This document shows, piece by piece, positions 1 through 5,212 of a DNA stretch of 5,212 nt. Origin of the DNA: Nonomuraea sp. (GTDB taxonomy: Bacteria; Actinomycetota; Actinomycetes; Streptosporangiales; Streptosporangiaceae). A model generated the notes under the pieces. It searched no databases. It worked only from the letters and a program-made list of their open reading frames with translations, and was not told the DNA's origin. The translations under genes and the position numbers were made by a program. Position 1 is the stretch's first letter. Every line of letters begins with the position of its first letter. Location of the stretch: positions 1 through 5,212 of the forward strand of contig JABFVJ010000341.1 of the NCBI GenBank assembly GCA_013362835.1. The letters are read 5' to 3'.

Positions 1-435
1 GACGGGCGTGTCGAGCAGGACGGAGTGGGGCGTGAGCGGCAGCCCGCCGTCGGGGATGACCACGGTCTCCAGCGGGGTGCGCAGGGTGGGCCCGTCGGGC
101 TCGTCGAGGTCGCTCGGCACCCAGGTGGCCTGACCGGCGAAGAACGTGCACGTCAGCGCGCCGCCCGGCGCTGCGCCCGAATGACGCAGGGCGCCGGCGG
201 GCAGCCAGGCGTGCTGGCCCGCCCGGTAGGCGACCCCCGAGATCGACAGCTCGCCCTCCAGCACCACGAACTCCTCCCCCGCCAGGTAGTGGCCGCGGGC
301 CGGGCGGCTCCAGGCGGGCGGGAAGCGGACGAGCGACGTGGAGCCGTCCAGCGGCGTGACGCGTACCGGCAGGGTGGCGCCGGGCATCAGGACGTCGCGG
401 CCGGGCAGCTCCGCGTCGAGCAGATCGATGAGCAC
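1..435 (-). CDS. Cupin-domain protein, 3' end cut by the window edge
   Basis: The 145 visible codons encode a single small beta-barrel cupin domain; the C-terminus lies beyond the left edge. Motif 1 is seen as GHYLAGEEFVVLEGEL (residues 48-63), with H49, E54/E55 and the closing G61. Motif 2 is GQHAWLPAGALRHS (73-86), with the P-x-G turn (79-81) and H85. Only one histidine is present in motif 1, so a metal site, if any, would use H49, a glutamate and H85. Cupins of this kind range from small-molecule-binding to enzymatic proteins, and I cannot assign a substrate. I chose the GTG at 433-435, 17 bases after the stop of the upstream GerW-like gene; no convincing ribosome binding site precedes it. 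An in-frame GTG at 469-471 would overlap that gene and add 12 residues, but those codons include GTA, ACA and ACT, atypical for this DNA. Cupin fold confident; function unknown. Confidence 0.8.
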   Translation of the reverse strand, partial: MLIDLLDAELPGRDVLMPGATLPVRVTPLDGSTSLVRFPPAWSRPARGHYLAGEEFVVLEGELSISGVAYRAGQHAWLPAGALRHSGAAPGGALTCTFFAGQATWVPSDLDEPDGPTLRTPLETVVIPDGGLPLTPHSVLLDTPV

Positions 436-452
436 GTCAGTGGATGTGCCCG

Positions 453-809
453 CTACTTCCTGCGCCGCCACTTCTTGAAGATGGTGCGAATCGTCAGCAC
501 CAGCACGACGGCGACGATCTGACCGCCGATCACGATCCGGTTGACGTCGACGGCCGGACGCCACTGCACGTCGCCGTCCTTGACCACGAACACGCCGGCG
601 GGCGTGGCGCTGTAGCCGAAGCCGCCGCCCCCGCCGCTTCCGGTCTCCTCCCCCTTGTCGTCCCGGCCGTGGCCCTCGCCCCCGCCGCCGCCGTGGGCGA
701 CCCTGGCGACGGGGATGACCAGGACGTCGCCATGGTGGATCGGCTCGCCGAAGACGCGCCCGACGGTGACCGCGTCCTTCGACTGCTCCATCAGTTCCTT
801 GATGTCCAT
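453..809 (-). CDS. GerW/YtfJ-family protein with C-terminal membrane segment
   Basis: This 118-residue protein resembles the GerW (YtfJ) family, named for a Bacillus spore protein needed for germination but also widespread in actinobacteria, where its role is poorly defined. Seen in the sequence: a short N-terminal helix-like stretch, the family core VGRVFGEPIHHGDVLVIPVARV (in two parts, about 16-28 and 29-37), a glycine-rich stretch with two runs of five glycines (40-44 and 59-63) around a charged insert (45-56), then a second core segment ATPAGVFVVKDGDVQWRP (68-85). Residues about 92-111 form a hydrophobic segment followed by the basic tail KKWRRRK, which suggests a membrane anchor with the tail in the cytoplasm. 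It starts 27 bases after the zwf stop, on the same strand. The ATG at 807-809 has no well-spaced ribosome binding site; the ATG at 789-791 has AAGGA just upstream and is an alternative start. Family assignment is good; function is unproven. Confidence 0.85.
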   Translation of the reverse strand: MDIKELMEQSKDAVTVGRVFGEPIHHGDVLVIPVARVAHGGGGGEGHGRDDKGEETGSGGGGGFGYSATPAGVFVVKDGDVQWRPAVDVNRIVIGGQIVAVVLVLTIRTIFKKWRRRK

Positions 810-817
810 GCCCTCAT

Positions 818-832
818 CGTTCCCCCGGAACG
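818..832 (-). repeat. Perfect 6-bp stem-loop between zwf and the GerW-like gene
   Basis: On the minus strand CGTTCC, a GGG loop and GGAACG form a perfect inverted repeat in the 27-base gap, beginning five bases after the zwf stop. No T-run follows it, so it is not a classical intrinsic terminator. Its G-rich loop and the start of its second arm (GGGGGA) are the best-spaced purine-rich sequence before the GerW-like ATG, so a folded leader could hide the ribosome binding site or protect the 3' end of zwf mRNA. Both roles are inference. Confidence 0.45.
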
Positions 833-836
833 GCCG

Positions 837-2207
837 CTAGTCGAACGTCGTGGAGATCTCGTGCCAGCCGCCGGGCGGGATCTTCTCCGCCGGCTCCGGC
901 CCCCACGACCCCTTCTCGTACGGCAGCGGCCGGTCGGGCAGGTCGAGCACCCGCTGCACGATCCGCCACGACTCCTCCACCAGGTCGAACCGGGCGAAGC
1001 GCCGCGGGTCGCCGCTGATGGCGTCGGCGAGGACGCGCTCGTAGGCGGCCTCCATCGGCCCGAGCACCTTGGTGAAGTCGACGCTCACCGGCACCGGGAT
1101 CGTGTGCTGTTTGCCCGGCTCCTTGGCCAGCACGTCGAAGGTCACCCCGGCGTCGGGCTGCAGCCTGAACCTGATGAGGTTGGGCGCCGGCGGCACGTCG
1201 CCGCCCCGGAACATCGTCACCGGCGGCCTGCGCAGCTCGGCGACGATCTCCAGGTCGGTGGTGGGCAGCGCCTTGCCCGAGCGGATGCACCAGGGCACGC
1301 CCGCCCACCGCCAGCTGTCGATGAACAGCCGCATGGCGACGAACGTCTCGGTGGTCGACTCCGGCCGCACGCCCGCGGTGTCGAGGTAGCCGGTGTACTG
1401 GCCGCGTACGACGTCGGCCGGGTCGATGGCCTGGACCGCGCGCAGCACCCGCCACTTCTCGTCGAGCTGGGCGCGGGCGTCCATGGACGGCGGCGGGTCC
1501 ATGGCGAGGATGGCGAGCAGTTGCAGCAGGTGGTTCTGGACGACGTCGCGGATGGTGCCGTTGGCGTCGTAGAAGCCGCCGCGGTCGGACACGTCGAAGT
1601 CCTCGGCCATGGTGATCTGCACGCTGCGCACGAAGTTGCGGTTCCACAGGGGTTCGAGCAGCATGTTGGCGAACCTGAACACCATCAGGTCCTCGACCGG
1701 CTCCTTGCCCAGGAAGTGGTCGACCCGGCGCACGTGGTCCTCGTCGAAGTATTTCAGCAGCTCGTCGTTGAGCCTGCGGGCCGAGTCGAGGTCGTGGCCG
1801 AACGGCTTCTCCACCACGAGCCTGGCCTCGTGGTGCAGCCCGGCGCCGGCCAGCCCCTCGGCGACGACGGAGAACAGCGCGGGCGGCACGGCCAGGTAGT
1901 GGACGAGGAAACCCTTGCCCTCGGTCTCCTCCCGCAGCCTGGCGAAGGTGGCGGGGTCGCGGTAGTCGCCCGCGACCAGCCGCAGGTTGCCGGCCAGCTT
2001 CTCGAACGCGGCGTCCTGGACGCCGCCGCACGCCTCGCGGGCGTGCTCGCGCAGCGCGTCGAGGTCCATGTCGGTCTTGGCGACGCCGATGATCGGCAGG
2101 TCGAGCCTGCTGTCGGCGGTCAGGTGGTAGAGCGCGGGCAGCAACATCTTGCGCGCGAGGTCGCCGGTGATGCCGAACAGGACCAGCGCGCCCGCCTTCT
2201 CCTGCAT
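837..2207 (-). CDS. zwf: Glucose-6-phosphate 1-dehydrogenase
   Basis: This cytoplasmic enzyme oxidises glucose-6-phosphate to 6-phosphogluconolactone, usually with NADP+, as the first step of the oxidative pentose phosphate pathway. The 456 residues open directly with the Rossmann nucleotide-binding motif [10 protein letters not shown] (11-20). They then show EKPFG (133-137), the substrate-site signature [12 protein letters not shown] (160-171, with D163, H164 and K168), and [18 protein letters not shown] (209-226), in which H226 matches the family's general-base histidine. RSGKALPTT follows in the C-terminal domain. All expected catalytic positions are present. The length is at the short end of the family (about 450-510), mainly because little precedes the Rossmann motif. 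The ATG (2205-2207) lies one base after the pgi stop, with GGAAGG at 2218-2223 as a likely but distant ribosome binding site. No opcA, tal, tkt, pgl or gnd gene is visible nearby. Cofactor preference cannot be read with certainty. Confidence 0.96.
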   Translation of the reverse strand: MQEKAGALVLFGITGDLARKMLLPALYHLTADSRLDLPIIGVAKTDMDLDALREHAREACGGVQDAAFEKLAGNLRLVAGDYRDPATFARLREETEGKGFLVHYLAVPPALFSVVAEGLAGAGLHHEARLVVEKPFGHDLDSARRLNDELLKYFDEDHVRRVDHFLGKEPVEDLMVFRFANMLLEPLWNRNFVRSVQITMAEDFDVSDRGGFYDANGTIRDVVQNHLLQLLAILAMDPPPSMDARAQLDEKWRVLRAVQAIDPADVVRGQYTGYLDTAGVRPESTTETFVAMRLFIDSWRWAGVPWCIRSGKALPTTDLEIVAELRRPPVTMFRGGDVPPAPNLIRFRLQPDAGVTFDVLAKEPGKQHTIPVPVSVDFTKVLGPMEAAYERVLADAISGDPRRFARFDLVEESWRIVQRVLDLPDRPLPYEKGSWGPEPAEKIPPGGWHEISTTFD

Positions 2208-2208
2208 G

Positions 2209-3840
2209 TCAGACCCGCCTTCCGCGCAGCTCGCGGTAGCGGCGGACGAGCTGCTCGGTGGAGGCGTCGGGGAAGGACGTGGGCGGGTCGTCGGAGGTGA
2301 GCGCGGGCGCCACGTCGAGCGCCATCTTCTTGCCCAGCTCCACGCCCCACTGGTCGAAGGAGTCGACGCCCCAGATCGTGCCCTCGACGAACACGATGTG
2401 CTCGTAGAGCGCGACGAGCTGGCCCAGCGTGTTGGGGGTGAGCTTCTGCGCGAGGATTGTGGAGGTCGGCCGGTTGCCCGGCATCACCTTGTGGGGCACG
2501 ATCTCCGGCGGCGTGCCCTCGCCCGCGATCTCCTCGGCCGTCTTGCCGAAGGCGAGCGCGGAGGTCTGGGCGAGCAGGTTGGCGGTCAGCTGGTCGTGCA
2601 TGCCCTCGCGGTCCTCGAACGGCTCGGCGAAGCCGATGAAGTCGGCGGGGATGAGCCGGGTGCCCTGGTGGAGGAGCTGGTAGAAGGCGTGCTGGCCGTT
2701 GGTGCCGGGCTCGCCCCAGAAGATCTCGCCGGTGTTGACGGTGACCGGGGTGCCGTCGGCGCGCACCGACTTGCCGTTGGACTCCATGGTGAGCTGCTGC
2801 AGGTAGGCCGGGAAGCGGTGCAGCCGCTGGCTGTAGGGCAGCACGGCGCGGGTCTCGGCGCCGAAGAAGTCGGTGTACCAGATGCCGAGCAGGGCCATCA
2901 GCACCGGCATGTTCGCGTTGAAGGGCGCGGTGCGGAAGTGCTGGTCCATGGTGTGGAAGCCGGAGAGCATCTCGCGGAACCGCTCGGGCCCGACCGCGAT
3001 CATCAGGGCCAGGCCGATGGCGCCGTCGTAGGAGTAGCGGCCGCCGACCCAGTCCCAGAAGCCGAACATGTTGTCGGTGTCGATGCCGAACTCGGCGACC
3101 TTCTCCGCGTTGGTGGAGACGGCTGCGAAGTGCTTGGAGACGGCGTCCTCGCCGAGCGCCTCGACCAGCCAGCGGCGGGCCACGCGGGCGTTGGTGAGGG
3201 TCTCCAGCGTGGTGAACGTCTTGGAGGCGACCACGAACAGGGTGGTGGCGGGGTCGAGGTCGCGCAGGTTGCCGACGATGTCGGCCGGGTCGATGTTGGA
3301 GACGAACCTGGCGGTGATCCCGGCGTCGACGTAGTCGCGCAGCGCCTCGTAGGCCATGGCGGGGCCGAGGTCGGAGCCGCCGATGCCGATGTTGACCACG
3401 GTCGTGATCGGCTGCCCGGTGGCGCCCTTCCACTCCTTCGACCTGACGCGGTCGGCGAACGCGCTCATCTTGGCGAGCACGGCGTGGACGTCGGCGATGA
3501 CGTCCTGGCCGTCGACGACCAGCTTGGCGTTGTCGCGCATGCGCAGCGCGACGTGCAGGACGGCGCGGTCCTCGCTCACGTTGATGTGCTCGCCGGCGAA
3601 CATCGCGGAGACGCGCTCGCGCAGGCCGGCGCGCTCGGCCAGGGCCACCAGCAGGTCGATGGTCTCCTGCGTGGCGCGGTGCTTGGCGTAGTCGAGGTAG
3701 AGGTCCCCGGCGGTCACCGTCATCCGCCCGGCCCTGCCCGGGTCCTCCGCGAACAGCTCACGCAGCTGCTTTCCCGCCAGCTCCTCGTGATGCTTGCCCA
3801 GAGCCGCCCACTCCTGGCTCTGGCTGATGTCGCCGTTCAC
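2209..3840 (-). CDS. pgi: Glucose-6-phosphate isomerase
   Basis: Pgi interconverts glucose-6-phosphate and fructose-6-phosphate in the cytoplasm, linking glycolysis, gluconeogenesis and the pentose phosphate pathway. From the GTG start it has 543 residues, normal for the bacterial and eukaryotic-type family. Seen are two SIS sugar-phosphate domains with [11 protein letters not shown] (150-160) and [11 protein letters not shown] (204-214), then GGRYS (266-270), QLTMESNGK (349-357), [10 protein letters not shown] (379-388) and the C-terminal signature region with [21 protein letters not shown] split around 485-505. R268, E353, H384 and K504 match the catalytic Arg, Glu base, ring-opening His and Lys of the family. 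I start at GTG 3838-3840 because AGGAGG lies four bases upstream (3845-3850). An upstream in-frame ATG at 3874-3876 would add 12 residues, but it translates this binding site as R-G-G-S and lacks a good site itself. The stop is one base before the zwf start. Confidence 0.97.
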   Translation of the reverse strand: MNGDISQSQEWAALGKHHEELAGKQLRELFAEDPGRAGRMTVTAGDLYLDYAKHRATQETIDLLVALAERAGLRERVSAMFAGEHINVSEDRAVLHVALRMRDNAKLVVDGQDVIADVHAVLAKMSAFADRVRSKEWKGATGQPITTVVNIGIGGSDLGPAMAYEALRDYVDAGITARFVSNIDPADIVGNLRDLDPATTLFVVASKTFTTLETLTNARVARRWLVEALGEDAVSKHFAAVSTNAEKVAEFGIDTDNMFGFWDWVGGRYSYDGAIGLALMIAVGPERFREMLSGFHTMDQHFRTAPFNANMPVLMALLGIWYTDFFGAETRAVLPYSQRLHRFPAYLQQLTMESNGKSVRADGTPVTVNTGEIFWGEPGTNGQHAFYQLLHQGTRLIPADFIGFAEPFEDREGMHDQLTANLLAQTSALAFGKTAEEIAGEGTPPEIVPHKVMPGNRPTSTILAQKLTPNTLGQLVALYEHIVFVEGTIWGVDSFDQWGVELGKKMALDVAPALTSDDPPTSFPDASTEQLVRRYRELRGRRV

Positions 3841-3844
3841 GCTT

Positions 3845-3850
3845 CCTCCT
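3845..3850 (-). promoter_or_regulatory. Ribosome binding site deciding the pgi start
   Basis: AGGAGG on the minus strand, four bases before the GTG at 3838-3840, is a full match to the anti-Shine-Dalgarno core. It supports the GTG start over the ATG 36 bases further upstream. The spacing is slightly short but workable. Confidence 0.75.
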
Positions 3851-3884
3851 CGTGTCTCGCCAAACCTGATCACCATCGTCCCGT

Positions 3885-3911
3885 AACCCTGTACCCGCCG
3901 TTGAAGATTCC
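3885..3911 (-). promoter_or_regulatory. Possible ECF-sigma (SigR/SigH-like) promoter for pgi-zwf
   Basis: In the gap between the dehydratase and pgi, the minus strand reads GGAAT (3907-3911), a 19-base spacer, then GTT (3885-3887). This resembles the GGAAT/GGAAC, about 18-base spacer, GTT pattern known for SigR of Streptomyces and SigH of mycobacteria and corynebacteria, which respond to thiol-oxidative stress. Transcription would begin near 3875-3880, giving a leader of roughly 35-40 bases before the GTG start. No good housekeeping -35/-10 pair was seen. The motif is short and the spacer one base long, so chance is a real alternative. Confidence 0.3.
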
Positions 3912-3923
3912 GCGCATGGCGGA
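3909..3923 (-). repeat. Short inverted repeat after the dehydratase gene
   Basis: TCCGC (arm), a 5-base loop, and GCGGA (arm) form a perfect 5-bp stem starting 14 bases after the dehydratase stop. No T-run follows on the minus strand, and the stem is short, so it is at best a weak terminator. It overlaps the possible GGAAT promoter element. Confidence 0.25.
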
Positions 3924-3937
3924 GGGGACTCTTTGCT

Positions 3938-5212
3938 TCAGTGGGATTCGCGGCCGACCGCGTCGCCGCTGGAGCCGATGAGGAAGTCGAGGTCGGCGCC
4001 CTGGTGGGCCTGGGTGACGTGGTCGACGTACAGGCGCTCCCAGCCGCGGAGGGGGCGGGCGTGGCCGGTCATGATCGGCTCCCGGGCGGCCAGCTCGGCC
4101 TCGGGGACGTCCACGTCGAGCCTTCTGGCCGCGACGTCGAGCACGATCGGGTCGCCGGTGCGGACCCTGGCCAGCGGGCCGCCGGCCGCCGCCTCGGGTG
4201 AGGCGTGCAGGACGACCGTGCCGTACGCGGTGCCGCTCATCCTGGCGTCGCTGACCCGCACCATGTCGCGTACGCCCTTGGCCAGCAGCTTGCGCGGCAG
4301 CGGCAGGTTGCCCACCTCCGGCATGCCCGGGTACCCCTTGGGCCCGCAGCCGCGCAGCACCAGGACGGAGGTCTCGTCCACGTCGAGGTCGGGCGAGTCG
4401 AGGCGGGCGTAGACGTCCTCGACGCCGTCGAAGACGACCGCCCTGCCGCGGTGCCGCAGCAGCTCGGGCGAGGCGGCGGCGGGCTTGATCACGGCGCCGT
4501 CGGGCGCGAGGTTGCCGCGCAGCACGGCGATGCCCGCGTCGGGCAGCAGCGGGTCGGCGCGCCGCCTGATCACGCTCTCGTCCCAGATCTCCGCGCCGGC
4601 CAGGTGGTCGGTGAGCGGCCTGCCGGTGACGGTGATCGCGCCGGGGTCGAGCAGGTCCTCGACCTCCCTCAGCACGGCCGCCAGGCCGCCCGCCCTGAAC
4701 AGGTCGTCCATCAGGTGGCGGCCGGCCGGCTGGAGGTCCACCAGCAGCGGCACGCCGGAGCCGGTGCGGTCGAAGTCGTCGAGGGCGAGGTCGACGCCGA
4801 GGCGGCCGGCGATGGCCAGCAGGTGCACCACCGCGTTGGTGGAGCCGCCGACCGCGGCCAGCGTCACGATCGCGTTGAGGAAGGAGCCCCTGGTCATCAC
4901 GTGGCTGGGGCGGCGGCCCGTACGCACCAGCTCGACGGCCAGGCGGCCGCTCTCGTGCGAACGTTCCAGCAGGCGGCTGTCGGGGGCGGGGGTGCCGGCG
5001 GTGCCGGGCAGCGTCATGCCGAGCGCCTCGGCCACGCAGGCCATGGTGGAGGCGGTGCCCATCGTGTTGCAGTGGCCGCGGCTGCGGATCATCGACGACT
5101 CCGAGCTCAGGAACGCCTCGCGGGACAGCGTGCCCGCGCGTACCTCCTCGCTGAGCCGCCACACGTCGGTGCCGCAGCCGAGCGGCGTGCCGCGGAAGTG
5201 GCCGGTCAGCAT
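3938..5212 (-). CDS. IlvD/Edd-family dehydratase, probably a sugar-acid (aldonate) dehydratase; 5' end outside the window
   Basis: The 424 visible residues are the C-terminal three quarters of an Fe-S dehydratase that removes water from a 2,3-dihydroxy acid to give a 2-keto-3-deoxy acid. The Met at 5210-5212 sits in the internal family motif (P-M-L-x-G-x-x-R-G) and is not the start; about 150 N-terminal residues, with two cluster cysteines, should lie beyond the right edge. Counting from that Met, [12 protein letters not shown] (46-57) carries the last cluster cysteine C48. [10 protein letters not shown] (122-131), [15 protein letters not shown] (287-301) and [12 protein letters not shown] (321-332), with probable catalytic S326, follow. 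The MSGTAYGT form and the ending VGRESH are typical of arabinonate/xylonate-type dehydratases; biosynthetic IlvD usually has an FSGGTHG-like motif. Expected full length, about 575, fits that branch. Substrate (arabinonate, xylonate, gluconate or another) is not decidable here. A 97-base gap separates it from pgi. Confidence 0.88.
   Translation of the reverse strand: MLTGHFRGTPLGCGTDVWRLSEEVRAGTLSREAFLSSESSMIRSRGHCNTMGTASTMACVAEALGMTLPGTAGTPAPDSRLLERSHESGRLAVELVRTGRRPSHVMTRGSFLNAIVTLAAVGGSTNAVVHLLAIAGRLGVDLALDDFDRTGSGVPLLVDLQPAGRHLMDDLFRAGGLAAVLREVEDLLDPGAITVTGRPLTDHLAGAEIWDESVIRRRADPLLPDAGIAVLRGNLAPDGAVIKPAAASPELLRHRGRAVVFDGVEDVYARLDSPDLDVDETSVLVLRGCGPKGYPGMPEVGNLPLPRKLLAKGVRDMVRVSDARMSGTAYGTVVLHASPEAAAGGPLARVRTGDPIVLDVAARRLDVDVPEAELAAREPIMTGHARPLRGWERLYVDHVTQAHQGADLDFLIGSSGDAVGRESH

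Noticed and set aside
25..522. Plus-strand frame opposite the cupin gene
   Set aside because: Arg/Gly/Gln-rich product without a domain, opposite a frame with both cupin motifs.
600..690. Repeats of GCC/CGC-rich triplets as a possible repeat element
   Set aside because: They encode the glycine-rich stretch of the GerW-like protein and reflect glycine codons, not a separate repeat.
444..2300. A 618-codon open frame on the plus strand opposite the GerW-like gene and zwf
   Set aside because: It lies in the frame whose codons pair exactly with the zwf codons. GC-rich third positions on the minus strand remove stops there. Its product is a low-complexity mix rich in V, H, G, E, D and R with no recognisable domain, while the minus strand encodes clear enzymes.
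2120..3433. Long minus-strand frames shifted inside pgi, and similar ones inside zwf (814-2031) and the dehydratase (3870-5162)
   Set aside because: Arg/Pro/Ala-rich products of shifted frames that overlap genes with intact catalytic motifs; no sign of a frameshift in the real genes.
3909..3923. Strong intrinsic terminator after the dehydratase
   Set aside because: The stem is only 5 bp and no T-run follows on the minus strand, so I list it only as a short inverted repeat; readthrough into pgi cannot be excluded.
2149..3981. A 610-codon open frame on the plus strand spanning all of pgi
   Set aside because: It is also in codon register with pgi on the other strand, has the same biased composition and no domain, and is a mirror of pgi codon bias, not a gene.
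5210..5212. ATG at the right edge as the true start of the dehydratase
   Set aside because: The residues after it match an internal family motif, and the cluster cysteine appears only 48 residues in, where it is near residue 200 in full-length members; the gene is cut by the edge.

Overview
The window is about 5.2 kb of very GC-rich DNA. Codons favour G or C at the third position, one start is clearly GTG, and all genes are packed on the minus strand. This points to an actinobacterium, probably a Streptomyces- or Streptosporangiales-like organism (inference from composition and gene families; no species-level marker is present). Both window edges cut through genes. I found no RNA gene, mobile element, CRISPR array or long repeat.

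Reading in the direction of transcription (high to low coordinates), the order is as follows. A 5'-truncated IlvD/Edd-family dehydratase comes first; its C-terminal signatures fit the sugar-acid (aldonate) dehydratase branch better than the biosynthetic dihydroxy-acid dehydratase branch. A 97-base gap follows, with a short inverted repeat and a possible ECF-sigma (SigR/SigH-like) promoter. Then come glucose-6-phosphate isomerase (pgi) and glucose-6-phosphate 1-dehydrogenase (zwf), separated by one base. After a 27-base gap with a perfect 6-bp stem-loop there is a small GerW/YtfJ-family protein with a C-terminal membrane segment, and finally a cupin-domain protein that runs off the left edge.

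The core of the window is a sugar-phosphate branch point. Pgi interconverts glucose-6-phosphate and fructose-6-phosphate, and Zwf commits glucose-6-phosphate to the oxidative pentose phosphate pathway, yielding NADPH. The tight pgi-zwf junction suggests translational coupling. The dehydratase may feed sugar acids into central metabolism but could be a separate transcription unit. The GerW-like and cupin genes are co-directional and close enough to be cotranscribed, but nothing in their sequence ties them to sugar metabolism.

Most of this is recognisable housekeeping or accessory metabolism. I do not see a clearly new biological system. The points worth a second look are the possible stress-type promoter before pgi, the GerW-like membrane protein downstream of zwf with a hairpin over its leader, and the sugar-acid specificity of the dehydratase.
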